From NCBI GenBank assembly GCA_023213395.1, contig CM041465.1, forward strand, positions 171,995,741 to 172,059,740: a stretch of 64,000 nucleotides of DNA, read 5' to 3'. This DNA is from Cycas panzhihuaensis. Taxonomy: Eukaryota; Cycadophyta. Below, one piece after another: positions 11,529-24,616 of the stretch. A program made the translations under genes and the position numbers. The first letter of the stretch is position 1; each line of letters opens with the position of its first letter. The notes under the pieces were generated by a model. It was not told the origin of the DNA. It saw only the letters and a list, made by a program, of their open reading frames with translations, and searched no databases.

Positions 11529-12660
11529 ATGACGTCTAATTTTGGGAATATGATTATCCTAAATTTTAATAGAAATAATTTCCTTAATTGGAGTAGAAGG
11601 ATGAGGCCCATCATCATAGCAAACGATATGTGGAATATAGTAAGAACTAGTTATAATGAATTGGGATCAAATCCAACTAATGCAAAAAAAGTTACATACA
11701 AAAAATATATCAAAAAAGATAACGAAGCATTAGCCCTTATCTTTTGCGCATTAGAAGATCATGTATTTCCACGAGTCAATGAATCCATTAAGTCTAAAGA
11801 GGCTTAGGATACTTTACAACTTATATGTGAAGGAGCTGCATCCTCTAAATTACAAAACTTAAGAAGTAAGTTCAAAAATTTACGTATGATGTCTCATAAA
11901 TCACTAACTGAATTCATGACCAAAGTTTAAGTTATCGTTAACCAAATGAGGTCACTTGGGGATACCTTAACTGAACAAAGGGTAATTGAACGAATCCTTT
12001 GATATGTAGGAGCTGTAAGATGTTTTGAAATGGTAGCTACTAGTATTAGCATATCAAAAGATCTAAGTACCCTCAAAATAGAACAACTTAATGCTATTCT
12101 CATGTCTATAGAAGAGCAACAAACTATAAATGAAACTTTAGAACATGTCTTTGCTAAAAATGCTAACATTCAACCTAACCCTCAAGTTAACACCTCAAAA
12201 CAAAATGAATCTCCTCCAAGGAGAAAAGATGAAAATCTTAGAAATGAAACTAGATAAGATCTTCCATGATACCAAGCCCCTCATAAAAATAGACAAGGAG
12301 GACCCCCACAACATGAAAACCCTCCAAGAAATCCTAATGCTCTAAGAGATCCCAACCAAAGAAGACAAGTTGATAATCATCCTTACTGTCCACATTGTCA
12401 TGGGAATTCACAACCTTCAAGATCAATTCAAAACTATCATGATAACCAACCAAGAAATAATCCTACTCAATTATATGAGGAAAGGGGGAGATCTTTTAAT
12501 CTTGATCATTCTCAACCAAGGAGTTAAAGTCTCAGTTATAGAAAAAGAGATCAATTATATTGTACTTATTGTTATAGAAATGGTCACACTGAAGATATGT
12601 ATTTTTTAAAATATGGACCACCCTCTATAGGACATGCATCAAATTCATCAAAATCTAAAA
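11529..12660 (+). pseudogene. Element 1 gag (capsid/nucleocapsid) pseudogene
   Basis: Gag builds the cytoplasmic virus-like particle and binds element RNA. The start ATG at 11529 is the first in frame and begins MTSNFGNM. LNFNRNNFLNWSRRM (residues about 11-25) is the usual copia Gag opening, and the UBN2-type capsid region follows (NEALALIFCALED, SKEA, LRSKF, FEMVATSI, LSTLKIEQL). The first stop at 11805 falls where TGG is expected (SKEAW). The zinc knuckle near 12561-12605 reads CTYC....H with the final Cys changed to Tyr (TAT, 12600-12602). The frame is otherwise continuous into the protease. The Gag is closely related to those of Element 2 and Element 6. Confidence 0.93.
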
Positions 12661-14060
12661 TTAATAATAGGTTATTTCTATCTAGTTTTTCTGCTAAGGA
12701 AGAAGAGGATGATAATTGGTATATTGATTTAGGTTGTTCCACCCACATGACCCATAAAGAATAGTTATTTCAAACTTTGGATACAAATAGAAAAGGGTCA
12801 ATTATATTTAGAGACAATACTTCTTACGAGTCAATTGGAAAAGGTAACATTGCCTTGTTAACTGATAGTGGTAAATATAAATATTTGAATGATGTTCTAT
12901 ACATCCTTGCTTTAAGAAAAAACTTTTTATCGGTAGGACAGATGATGGGACAAGATTATAAAGTAATTTTTTGACAATGACAAATGTGTCATCAAAGGCA
13001 AAAGATAAAATAAAGCTATTATTACTAGAGGTATAATGACTAAATATCGTTTATTTAAGCTTACCGTCACCCCTTCAGATACCTATGCCCTTAAAACCTC
13101 CACTACTATAGATAGTTATTTATGGCATCGACGTTTCAGTCATCTTAATTACAACAGTTTAGCTCTTATAAAAAGATTAGATATGGTTAATGGTTTATCC
13201 CCTATTGATGTTAATAAAGAGTTATGTGAGGGATGCCTTCTTGGCAAACAACATAGAGAAAGCTTTCCAGATTTTAGCCATCGTGCATTTGCCCCACTTC
13301 AACTACTATACACAGATATTTGTGAACTAATGACTACTCCCTCCTTAGCAGGTGCCAAGTATTTTCTTATATTTATTGATGACTTTACAAGAAAGACATG
13401 GGTGTTCTTTCTAAAATATAGATCTAATGCTTTCGACCACTTTGTTGACTTCAAAACCTTTGTTGAGCGATAAAGTGGATATCGTATCCTTTCTCTAAGA
13501 TCAGATAATGGGGGAGAGTTTACCTCTAATACCTTCAAGGATTATTGTATCTATCATGGGATAAAGAGACAACTTACCAACCCCTACACCCCACAATAAA
13601 ATGGTGTAGTGAAAAGGAAAAATAGAACTATCATAGAAATGGCACGATATATACTTAAAGATAAAAACTTGGGCTATGAATTTTAGGCTGAAGCAGTCCA
13701 TACCGCAGTTTACCTACTTAATAGATATTCCACCAAAGCACTTAGGTGGAAAACTCCAGAAGAATCATGGACCGGTTATAAACCTAGTATACATCACCTT
13801 ATGGTATTTGGATGTTTAGACGATGCCCATGTTCCTAACAAAAGATGAATTAAATTGGATGATCACAGTGTAAAATGTATCTTTATTGGATATAGTGAAT
13901 CATCAAAATCTTACAAAGTTTATAATCTGAAATCTAAAAAATTTATAGTAAGTAGGGACATCAAATTTCAAGAAGACAACTACTACCAAAATAATTAAAA
14001 ACAACAGAAGGACATTGCCATTAAATTTGACACATCAAATAAATCCAAATATGTGCCTCC
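12661..14060 (+). pseudogene. Element 1 protease and integrase pseudogene
   Basis: This part of the polyprotein would cleave Gag-Pol and insert the cDNA. The protease site reads DLGCSTHMT at 12726; the family has DSGCS, so the catalytic-loop Ser is Leu (TTA, 12729-12731). An extra base in the T run 12967-12972 shifts the frame by one. The HHCC region (WHRRFSHLNYNSL ... CEGCLLGK) spans about 13120-13255. The integrase core shows YTDI (about 13310), FIDDFTRKTW and RSDNGGEF (about 13500-13522), so two Asp remain, but the catalytic Glu is Lys (AAA, 13612-13614, in NGVVKRKNRT). A stop at 13597-13599 replaces CAA in TPQQNG. Several more stops follow. Confidence 0.92.
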
Positions 14061-14249
14061 TATGTGGAGAAATATTTAGGAACCCACTAGGGAAGCAACA
14101 TCATCTCAACTACTATCACAACCTCTACCCAAATGGGTTCAACGTAACTATGACTTAGAAAATATATTAGATAATAATAGAAGATCTATACACTCACAAA
14201 AGGTTAACTTTGCTCTAATGAGTAAGCTACTCAAAAGTCGTGAGCCTTA

Positions 14250-15781
14250 AACCTTTGATGAGGCTAATCAATATGAGTGTTGGCAGAAAGCCATACAAGA
14301 GGAATATAAGTCTATCACTAAAAATGATACTTGGGAACTTGTAGATTTACCACCAAAGAAGAAAGCTATTAGAACTAAATGGGTCTAAAAGACCAAGTTC
14401 CACTCTTATGGCTCCATTGATAAATATAAAGCTCGTTTAGTTGCTAAAGGATATGCCCAAAGAGAAGGCATAGACTATACCAAAACATTTGCCCATATTA
14501 CTAGGATGGAATCTATTCACATGATAATAAGTTTAGCCACCCAAATGGGTTGGCTAGTTTATCAAATAGATATAAAAAGTGCTTTCTTAAATGGTTATAT
14601 CAAAGAAGATATCTATGTCACTCAACCCCTCGATTTTGAAGTCAGGGGGGAAGAAAACAAAGTGTACAAGTTAAAGAAGGCACTATATGGTCTAAAACAA
14701 GCACCTAGGGCTTGGTATTCCCGTATAGACATGTATCTTAAAGATCAAGGGTTTGAAAGATCTCAAGCAGATCCAAATCTATACACCCAAATTAAGGGAA
14801 ATTCGATATTGATTGTAGGACTCTATGTGGATGACTTAATCTATACTGGAAATGACTCCCATCTTTTAAATCAATTTAAAGATGCTATGTGTAAGGAATT
14901 TGAGATGACAGACTTAGGCCTTATGTATTACTTCTTATGATTAGAAGTTTGGCAGGATAAATAAGGAATATTTATCTCTCATGTAAATATATATTAGATC
15001 TTCTACAAAGATTTAAAATGACAAACTACAAACCATTTTCAATACCAGCAGAAATTGGAATCAAACTTTCTAAGATAGATGACTTGACTTCAATTGATCC
15101 CACTCTCTATAGACAACTGATTGGTAACCTAATCTATTTAACTTCTACTTGACCTGATATAATATATTCGGTAAGTGTTGTATCTAGATTTATGTGGGAT
15201 CCAAAGACATCTCATTGGCAAGCTGCTAAAAGAATCCTTAGATACCTTAAAAGGACTCCAGATTTTGGGTTATACTACAAAGTTACATCTAAATTTCAGT
15301 TAACTGGTTACATAGATTCAAATTAGGCTGGTGATATTGATGATAGAAAATCTACCTTAGGTTATGTATTTAGTATGGGATCAACAGTAGTAGCTTGAAG
15401 TACAAAGAAACAAAATACCATTTCCTTATCCACAGTCGAAGCAGAATATAAAGCTTCAATGTCGGGAGCATGTGAATCAATCTGGTTAAAATGACTTTTA
15501 CAGGATTTTCAAATTAAACAGCAAGGTCCCACTAGAATTTGGTGTGACATTCAAAGTGTTATTCAAATAACCAAAAATCCAGTATTCCATAGCAAAACAA
15601 AGAATATTGAAACTCAATACCACTTCATTTAGGAACTTGTATAAGCAGAGGAGATAGAGTTGACTTATTACAGCATAAGAAATCAAACAGCAGATATTTT
15701 TATGAAAGCTTTGGGAAAAATTAAATTTGAGAAATTTAGAGACAATTTAGGAGTCGTATACATTAGGTTTATGGGGGAGAA
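14250..15781 (+). pseudogene. Element 1 reverse transcriptase and RNase H pseudogene
   Basis: This part copies element RNA into DNA and removes the template. RT landmarks are NDTWELVDLPPKKKAI (near 14320), YKARLVAKGYAQ, QIDIKSAFLNGYIKEDIYV (14560-14620), LYGLKQAPRAWYSRID (near 14685) and an intact YVDDLIYTGND catalytic box (about 14824). A frameshift near 14975-14985 moves the rest to another frame. RNase H then shows GYIDSN (next codon a stop where Trp is expected), STLGYVF, STVEAEYKA (15432) and ADIFMKALGKIKFEKF. The frame runs on through the purine tract into the LTR, so the original stop is lost or was just before it. The longest unbroken piece is 14506-14940 (144 codons). Confidence 0.93.
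15771..15781 (+). promoter_or_regulatory. Polypurine tract, Element 1
   Basis: ATGGGGGAGAA lies directly before the 3' LTR and primes plus-strand DNA synthesis. Its position agrees with the LTR boundary set by the target duplication. Confidence 0.9.
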
Positions 15782-16120
15782 TGTTAGGAATAATCCCAAT
15801 GTGGTAAGTGCACCTGAGTACTTAGGGCCCCTCAAAGCCACCTTTGAGGGCCCCTAGGGCACCTTGAGCCACTCAACAACTGCCTGGACCTACTACCACT
15901 TACTTAAGGTACATATTACTGTTAATTTTTTAATATATTTTGAATTTACCTTGATTATTGTGCAGCTAGGGTGATGGCGCTCGATGCCTCCCTGAAATTC
16001 ATTACTTAAGGGATGGGAATACCTCCCAAGTGTTTATCAACACTGCCATTTATTAGAAATTATCATTGTACTCAAAATGCTCTCATTCTAAAATCCTGCT
16101 CTGCTCCTCCAGCTCCATCA
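15782..16120 (+). repeat. 3' LTR of Element 1
   Basis: This is the same length (339 bp) as the 5' LTR with no gaps and is followed at once by the duplication ATAGT (16121-16125). It differs from the 5' copy at about 30 sites, almost all transitions in both directions, consistent with deamination of methylated C on either strand. Confidence 0.96.
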
Positions 16121-16125
16121 ATAGT

Positions 16126-17678
16126 GAGCTCAAACTATAAAACCTTACCAAGGTCAAAATGGCATAACTTGTCATACTCTACATAGCATAACCATTAGGC
16201 TTCATGATGGATCTCATCCTAAGCATGAGGCTTCCATCTTTCTTTAAATTAATATTAATGGAACCATGACACTTAAAATCTTAATTAATGGACTTGCACA
16301 CAAATGGAGTTTTGATAAGAAAGAAGATAATAATTATTTAGTAGGCTTACCTTATTGGATTATTACAACTATATGGAATATTTACACTGATAGGCACCCT
16401 CAGATAACTTAGAGGATAAGTTTTGCCACCCTCAGGGGTAGCATAAACTCCTATTTCATAAAAATAGAGAAAAAAAAATTACATATACGTGGCACAATTT
16501 CATGAGAGAGTATATATGGCTGACAGTAAGTAAAGTACCAAACTCTAACACAATATATGCCAGTAAACACAATTTTATGAGAGAGCATGCATGGCTAACA
16601 ATAAGCAAAGCACCAAACTCTAACACAATATATGCTACTAAACAGTTTCCTAATGACCGAGTAAGTTGTGGTTCCTAGATGAGTTCTTAAAGTGTCTTAG
16701 TCCTTCCTGTGGTGCCTCCTTATGAGTAGAATAATGACCATGATCATGAATATGGGAAAGTGTTAATGCAAACTAAACCGATAAGCCAGAGAATAACTCC
16801 ACAGTGACACTGGAAAAGGTCGTTGCATTGATGGAGTCCCTATCTTCTCCAGTAGGGAGGTGTCTATCAGCGCTCATAGACTATTCAATCTACACTACTT
16901 AAATGATAATTGAATATGCATCTATAACATTTTCTTATAAATTCCTTTTATGGGATCCAAGGCCAATGGCCTTAGTAGGGTTCTAAGGGTTTAACACCCC
17001 CTTAGTAGTGTCCAAGGATAGCACTCTTAGTTGGGTCTAGTATTAAGAACCTATGAGATAGTAAGATCCCATTTGAAAATAACCATATAAAACTCTAACC
17101 CAAATTTCATACTTGATAACATCTCTTTTTCCTCTTTATAACTATTATTACATATGTAAATAGGAAGGAAAGTAGTTTGTAATAAATTCTTTAGGTATCC
17201 ATAAGCATATTAAGAGTTAAATAGTAGGGATTTCTCTCTAATTAATAATAAATACTCATTGGGGGAGAGTCTCCTTTACTACTTGGTAAAGATATAGAAT
17301 AGGGAGTTGATTATCAAGGTTAATTTATAGTTATAAGCACCTTTATAAGGGCAATATATTATCATATTATAATCTCTTTTATCTATTTAAAATATGATGT
17401 TTCTTTCCAATTATCATGTGGCTTTATGTTTTTATATTTGACTAACTTTTTGTTATTTGTTATTTGTTATTTTACATGTTAAAGAGTGGTATATATAAGT
17501 ATAAATAAATAAATATGATTTATTTATATTTTAAAGGAGAATGGTATAATATACTCTTAGAACTACAATTAAAAAATCATTATATACTGGCATTTATCTC
17601 TACCACCATACTACTAGAAATCTTGTCTTGTTGAGTTATTGTTCACCTAATGTTTTGATTTCTAATATTTTTCTAACA
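16126..17678. other. Anonymous DNA with one 75-bp tandem duplication
   Basis: No coding remnant was recognised. The only internal structure is the tandem pair listed separately. The last few hundred bases may be an LTR, because they end ...TAACA directly before a degenerate PBS. Confidence 0.4.
16493..16642. repeat. Tandem duplication, two 75-bp copies
   Basis: Copy one begins CACAATTTCATGAGAGAG and copy two CACAATTTTATGAGAGAG. Both contain ACCAAACTCTAACACAATAT. The copies differ mainly by transitions. No function is seen. Confidence 0.85.
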
Positions 17679-17690
17679 TGGTGTTAAAGC
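17679..17690 (+). promoter_or_regulatory. Candidate degenerate PBS of an old plus-strand LTR element
   Basis: TGGTGTTAAAGC differs from TGGTATCAGAGC by three transitions and directly follows TAACA, a plausible LTR end. No partner LTR or coding region could be tied to it. Confidence 0.45.
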
Positions 17691-20181
17691 TCATTGTATT
17701 TGTTATATGGTAAGAATATTTACAAGAAGCACAACTAACTAATTGCTAAGAATAAAAGTCTGAAGGGGGACTATGTATAAAATATATTAACTATAAGTGT
17801 GTAAAGAACATTATATCAAATCGTGCATGCAAGGAAGTTCCTATATATATTTTTATTATTATTTTCACCATTTTTATTTCAAAAATTAGAATTTGAGGTT
17901 TTTTTTTGCTAATAAAATTGAATACTCTCTTTATGGGTTTTATGAAAAGCTTGCAATCTTTATTTCTTCACTATCACATATCCCTAAAGTGCAATAGGCT
18001 TCAATTTCTATTATTAAATATATAGGTTTTAGCTATTATACAAAGTTTTACAAGTTTTTTATCTATGTAATAAAGATATGCTTAGATCAAAATAGTATAT
18101 TATTATTACAATTATTTTATAGTAACATATTATGATTTTGAGGAGAAAATTACCTATTCTTAGGGCTAAATTTTTATAAAAAAAAAAAAAAAAAATCAAA
18201 GTCAATGGTCATTTGGGTGACTTTAGGCATTTGTACATTTTGATTTTTAATGGCCTTTTACCGATTTTTTTGGTTTGGGTCTATGCCCGCATATTTTAGA
18301 CCCCTTTAGTAGTTAAATTTACCTCTATAACAACTTTTTTAAATGAAATTTTGCTAAATATGTATAGGTAAAATGATAGCAACATTTTAAAACAACATTG
18401 GGCTATTGAGCACTTCATTTTTCACTCTTTTTTTTCATGATTTGTTGCATCTAATTTTTGTTTGCAAGTATTCTCATCTTTGTGGTAGCTATATTTGCCT
18501 TCGTTCTGTCTCTTTTTATGAATGAATCTACTTTGAAACTTATTTTGGAAAAGGGGACAATACACATGTTATGATTTTTATTTTTTCTAATGTTAAGATT
18601 TAGTTAAATTATTTTTAATTATAATTTCAAATATGTCCTTAAAAATTTTAAGTTTTCAATCCTATATCATTTCCATACAACTAAATTTTAAATCCCAAAA
18701 GGCATTGAAGTGTAAAATCCATCATTGAATATTATTTTTTAGACTGCTCTTTTATAGACCTTCATCTAAATGTAATTATAAATATTATAATATCATTAAA
18801 TAATTATTAACACACTAATGCATGTTGATTTCATTAAGATTTTGACATTTTTTACTAATCAATATTAATCCCATTAGGCAAAATTTGAAGTGCAAAAGCT
18901 TGATGCCTTGCATGGTAACCCTACTACTATTTTTAAGCACTCAAGCACTTATGTTTATAACCAACATATAATAAATTACTAGTTTTTAGGTGGAGCATTA
19001 GTAATTAAAGCATTATTTTAATGTAGAAAGTTCATAGTAGAGTTTTTCTTATGAGATAAAGAGCTAATAATTGGTAATTATGTTATCATGTCTTTTGTAA
19101 TATTAATTCTTGTATAATTTTCTCATTTATTTTCTATAATTTCTATTTCTATTTACATAAAATCTTATTTTAGTTTTTAGTATTTTACTTTAGTTATTTT
19201 TATAAAATTTCTAAGTTTTATTGTAAAACATATTTTATATTTTGTAAATCTTAATTTTATTATGATACAATTTATTGTAATTATGAAAAAATTAATTTTA
19301 ATTTCTTAACATTTTACTTATAAATTTAATAATTATATAATTTTAGTAGCAATTTTTAGTAGCATAAGCATGATAGATAGCATAGTTTATGTGATTTGGC
19401 AACATATTTGTGAGAAGTAATTTTGAAAAGAAAAGTACTTAGAGTTTTAAATATCACAAATGCTTAAATTTAAAAGAAAGAAAAAATGTTACAAGTTATA
19501 ATTTAATAATCTATGGCTTGTATTTATGAATATTACTTATATTTAGCTAAAATAAGAGGCTATTATATATTCATTAACCTTGCAACCTCTAAATTTTAGT
19601 TAAAAGAATATGTTTACAATCTTTTTTATTAAGAATATCTTGAGATTGATTAATAGTTACAAAAAAGTACAATAAATGAATAATCATATGTGCTCCATTA
19701 ATGTTTCTGAAGAAATGGAGAAAAAAAATGAGAGAATGATTAAAAATTATTTGGCTAAGTAGTTCAACTTATTCTCAAGTATCAAGTAGTGTAGCTTACT
19801 ATTTGTTTAATCAAGTAGTTTGACATGCTCATATGATAACTTTGATTAGATTATATATTATGCCTATTAGGTATAATATCGAATTACATCCACACCCTAT
19901 TCATACTCTTTTATGTATTATTATATTATTAGTTACCTTGGGTTGTGTGTCATATTAAAATGTATAATAGCATATAATGGTTAATCTTTAAGAGTTATCA
20001 TACATTGTGAGTTGTATTATAAGTATGTACATCATCTTTCATATAATTTAAAGCTTGGTCATTCTTCCACCATTCTTTATGTTTTCTTATGCATACTTCA
20101 TCTGTCATATACTTATTATTTCATTATTTCACTCACCACTTTGATTCATCATTGTTATTGAGCATCTCTTATATTTCAACT
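17691..20181. other. Anonymous AT-rich DNA
   Basis: No gene, no recognisable retroelement domain and no clear repeat, apart from an A run near 18178-18196. It could be the remains of the element whose PBS-like site is at 17679. Confidence 0.4.
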
Positions 20182-20258
20182 TGGTATCAAGAGTTGATCC
20201 ATTTCATATTTTAGTTTAGTATCATATCTCTATTCAAATTATAACATGGTATCAAAGC
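20182..20258 (+). promoter_or_regulatory. Two PBS-like sites of a decayed LTR element
   Basis: TGGTATCAAGAG at 20182-20193 and TGGTATCAAAGC at 20247-20258 both resemble the initiator-Met PBS. The second has one mismatch (G to A) and follows AACA, a plausible LTR end. A purine-rich AAAAGGGGAGA at about 21290-21300 could be the matching polypurine tract, which would make a short internal region of about 1 kb without genes, but no LTR pair could be aligned. Confidence 0.45.
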
Positions 20259-20898
20259 CCAAAATTCAAATCTTTGAGGACTAATTTAGAGCCCATTCTT
20301 TTTAGAGTTTATTTCTACTATTTTAGAAACTTATTTAGTGCCTATTTTAGTGACCTAATTAGTCCATTTGAAGAGTCATTTGAGGGTTGTATTTTGATGC
20401 ACTTTTATACATATTTAAGGACTAATTCATTACTATTATTGTATAAAGAATTTTGAGGTAGTTTTATTTCAAAATCATGAAGTTTTTTAATGGGTTATTT
20501 TATTACTAGTTGAACTTATTTTTAAAGATGTTTTGAGGCTACTAAAAGAGATTGTTTGAAGCTATATATATGAGGTTTTATAGTAGAAAAATAATAGATT
20601 TTTATTACATTTAGTGAGTATTCTTTGAGCATGTGAGCACCCATAACAATGTTAGATGCAAGTGATTTATAAAGGTCACAGAAGCAATTTTTTAAAGTAG
20701 TAAATTAAAAAAATGAGGGACCAAATAATTTGCTCATACAAGCTTAATCACCCTACATAGGCAACAAAGTATATTATTAAAAGAAGTTTTAACAATATAG
20801 AAAAGAGTTTAGTAATAACTTATTGAATCCATATTTCTATTAGATAAAGCATTGTTATAGCTATATTAAAATCCTTTTAACATTCAAGTCAAAATTTA

Positions 20899-20922
20899 GA
20901 GAGAGAGAGAGAGAGAGAGAGA
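20899..20922. repeat. (GA)n microsatellite
   Basis: About twelve uninterrupted GA units in otherwise anonymous DNA. Confidence 0.95.
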
Positions 20923-21048
20923 ATTATATAGATTTCTATTGTTAAAGGGTTTGTTAAATATCTATTAAAAAATGTTTTGTATATAACTTATCAAAAACGT
21001 CTTGTATGCATCTTGTAAAATCCCACTAGAGTTTCACTACCAAAAATG

Positions 21049-21051
<3 letters not shown>

Positions 21052-21093
<42 letters not shown>

Positions 21094-21107
21094 GATATAG
21101 ATATAAG
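21052..21107. repeat. (TG)n then (GATATA)n compound microsatellite
   Basis: TG is repeated about 17 times and is followed by three to four GATATA units. Confidence 0.95.
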
Positions 21108-21299
21108 TATGCATTTTTTCATTCAAGGGTATGATTTAAAAATAAAGTTAAAATATGCATTATATATATTTCTAAAAGTTGAAAAGATAGTATTTATATA
21201 AACCCTTTAGGATTTAAATAAAAACTCATACAAAGAGATGTACATCAAGTTTATATATACTTCTCAAAGTTGACACCCTGGTCAAAGTAAAAGGGGAGA

Positions 21300-24200
21300 T
21301 ATTTTGAAAATTATCTCAAACAAAAGTCATTTTGCTAAAGGTAACTAGAATATTCAATTTCATATTAAAGAAGTGCTACTATCTTAATATTTCCTTCTAT
21401 CATACACTTATTTATGACCTTTGCCAAGACAAATCTAAAGGAAAACCCTAATGGCATGGGGTTAATAAAGAGCTTAGGACTAAAATGCAAAAAGAGATGG
21501 AGTCTACCATGAATAAACATAATCTACTATAGAATCATAATGGTGGTGCTACTAGGAAGGAATGGAACACATATAACTGCAAAGGAAGACACATGTAGGT
21601 GGTCATACCACTAGAATATAAATAGGGTGATAATTGAGATACACCATCTACACACATAAATGAAGTAGATCCATGGTAGTTACATGGTATACATAGACAC
21701 AGATTCAAAATAATAAATGAGAGAAAGTAGAGTTAGCATATTAAGAAGACACCACCCCCTTGCATGAAGCTAAAGTAAGTACACTTACAACCATAGTTAC
21801 TACCATCGCATATAAGAAGAAGGCAAAATAATGGTGAATAAAAAGAATAAATTAAACCTTAATAGGATTTTATCATAATATTTTTTATAAATATTTTTTG
21901 TGAATGAAAATTTGGCAGACTCTTTGATTTTTTATTTAGAGCAAACATGAAATTATTGTGTACAATGGTTTTTTTTTTCTTTTACATTTATAAAACTTGA
22001 TTAATGTAGATTTGATAGTTGTTGAGATCCATCTAGCCCCCTTAGTGATTAACCCCTTATCATATAGACATTGCATGTGATTACCAACTCCATCATGGAA
22101 GGGGTTAAGCCCCTATTTTTAACCTTATAAGAACTCATCTTAAATTTTCATTTGTATCTTGAGCATACAAACTCTAATTTTAATTCTATTAGTTGCATTA
22201 GATCCATAACTTAAAGCTCTTCATTTTGATAGGTCACATAATAGAATTTGGAGCTAATTTGAAGGAGAAAACTTAGCTCAAATGAAAAGTTATTTTTCTA
22301 AAACTTAATTTTTTATGTTTTTTTCATCATAATCATGTACGTTTATGTATTTTTAAAGGTTGCAATTCATTTTTTTAATATTATACTATTATAATACACC
22401 CCAAATCAAGGGTTAAAATATAAAAATTATTATATAGGCTTATTTTAAGCTCTCAAAAATTTATTTATCATTAGAGAAAGCTATTATATATTATATTTGA
22501 GTCACATCTATTTTTTAGTCATGTTTATGACATTATTGTTGGATATTGAGAGTCCATAATGGTATTTGTAAGCTCATTGAGGTAATTTATAATCCCATTA
22601 AAGCATATTTAAGGCTATAATACCCTTGTTTGAGACTAAAGACCCATTATAAGGCTATAATACCCTATTATAATGTATTCTCGACTGTTGTAACTAATAG
22701 AAACTACTTATTATTTCATTTTGACAAGAGGTGGGACCTATTTCTTCATGCTACTCTTGTATATTATCATCAACTTGTCAATGCATAAAAGAGTTATTAT
22801 ATGACAAGAAGATAAATATGAAACTAGATCCAAACATAATAAAAATTAAGATATTGATAAATTATATATACAAATAATAATCTTATAAACTTGTGGTTAT
22901 GGCAACTAATTACTCATGTATTCTAGTAGAGGGTTGCTACTTTATATGGACATTAGTAAACTTGTTAAAGAAATAAAAGAACCATAAAAAGAAGAAAAAT
23001 CAAAGTAATTTAGTTTACTACAAATCACTTTATGTAAGATGGTCAATGAAAAAGTTAATAAAAGGAAGTGATATATAATCCATCTTTATCTTCATTAAAT
23101 ATTAAAGATGAGTATTAGACAATAATATTTATTTTCTCTTTGTAAGTTGTATTTATATCTATAGAAGAGCAATCAATAGATATCCTTTTTTTTTTTGACA
23201 TGTAAAATCCCTGTAAAGTAGGGTTGACCCTTCAACATAAGATATCATAGGAAAGGGGAATCTATTTTACTAAAATCACCCAAAACATGCTCTTGGCCTT
23301 AATCACTTTAGAGATAACTATGATATGACTTCAAACCCCTAAAAAGTTTAGACCTAATACAAATCACAAAATCCACAATCTCTATTTCTCAATAATTTAT
23401 AATGAACCCTTCTTTAGCTATATTGGCCGCAAAACAATAAATATATCCTAGATAATAATAACCTCTTGATGTTATTAATCATGTTCTAGTGTTAGACTTA
23501 AGAGAATCAAGTGCCCTATTTTAAGCTAACAAAAGTGTAAACAATATATACTACCTCCTCTACTTATGGTATGAGATATTGCATCCTTTAAATAAAAGAA
23601 ACTACATGCTAAGAAATCACTACTATAAATTCCATGATCTTTATATAATAACTAAAGCATACTTGTTAACGAGGTGTACCACTCTCCATAAGCTCCAAAA
23701 TATCAAGGACACTTAAATTAAAGCACTAATAACCTACCAAGACACATTTTACTAATCTTGATCCATTAGTCACTAGTCTTTCATTCTAAAGCTACTAATC
23801 TAAATATAACCATAGTTATTCTAGTCCATCCATTGGGTAACACCAACCACTTTTTTGAACATGCTTACACCATGCTAGATTAGTCTAAAACATAACTCAT
23901 ATTTACCTTTAAATAACCAACCTCTTTTCTAAACATTCTCATACTATGCTAGATTAATCTATAACATAACTCATATTTCTTATAAATGCCTAAGTATTAT
24001 GTTAGCATACCATCTCATTAGACATCATGCCACTTAATAATTATGTTGATCTATTAATTAAAGTAGCACAGTTAATAGCCATGAGTATTTCATATCATAA
24101 TAGTAAATGGATTTAAGTACAAAGTCATACCACTTGAGATCACATGAACTAAATTGTAGTATACCACCTTAATACCTTTCACTGACTAATGATATAAGAA

Positions 24201-24388
24201 AAATAAAGATATGGTTGATCCATACATAACAATTAAGAAAATATAACTATGATCTAATATTACTCTTTTGTATATAGAAATCAAAAGATAAACATGACAA
24301 ATAACAGTTCAAAATAAATTAACTATAAAGAATAAAAGGGGCCAAATTGGTTAGCACCTTTAGACTTTAATTTAGCAAAGCTTCACTA
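21300..24388. other. Anonymous AT-rich DNA
   Basis: No protein-family resemblance was found in six frames and no RNA gene was seen. The 3' part (up to 24616) probably includes an LTR of the minus-strand copia remnant that follows, but its outer limit cannot be fixed. Confidence 0.4.
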
Positions 24389-24616
24389 CTATAAAAATTC
24401 TAATTATCTATCAAGGAGGGTTTTATCTTAATTTATAAGCCTAAAAGCACCTCAAATATTTACATGATTGGCCATCATAATGATCTAATATAATTGGCCT
24501 ATTATTCAGTAAGGGACAGACCTAACACCAATTTATAATATAATTTAATCACATTATAATAAAAGTGATGATATAAAGATGCATTTACATGTAAAGGTAT
24601 TATTAAAGTTTTAACA

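Larger units (their letters stand above)
6500..16120 (+). mobile_element. Element 1: complete Ty1/copia retrotransposon, 9621 bp
   Basis: Two 339-bp LTRs (6500-6838 and 15782-16120) start TG and end CA. They are flanked by the identical 5-bp duplication ATAGT (6495-6499 and 16121-16125), which proves a complete insertion. A PBS matching initiator-Met tRNA lies 2 bp after the 5' LTR and a purine tract (TGGGGGAGAA) abuts the 3' LTR. The internal order gag, protease, integrase, RT, RNase H is the copia order. The leader between PBS and gag is about 4.7 kb, unusually long, and contains captured host-gene fragments, a SINE-like stretch and a G+C-richer block. The LTRs differ at about 30 of 339 positions, all but about three being transitions, so the insertion is old and its coding region is dead. 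Confidence 0.96.

Noticed and set aside
11927-12169. Minus-strand open frame inside Element 1 gag
   Set aside because: Antisense shadow of the gag frame, which carries recognisable Gag motifs.
12370-12609. Plus-strand open frame in Element 1
   Set aside because: It is one base out of phase with gag; the zinc knuckle reads in the other frame.
16493-16642. CRISPR-like repeated units
   Set aside because: Only two directly abutting 75-bp copies with no spacers, in a plant genome; an ordinary tandem duplication.
20274-20456. 60-codon plus-strand open frame
   Set aside because: Lies in the leader of a decayed LTR element and has no family resemblance.
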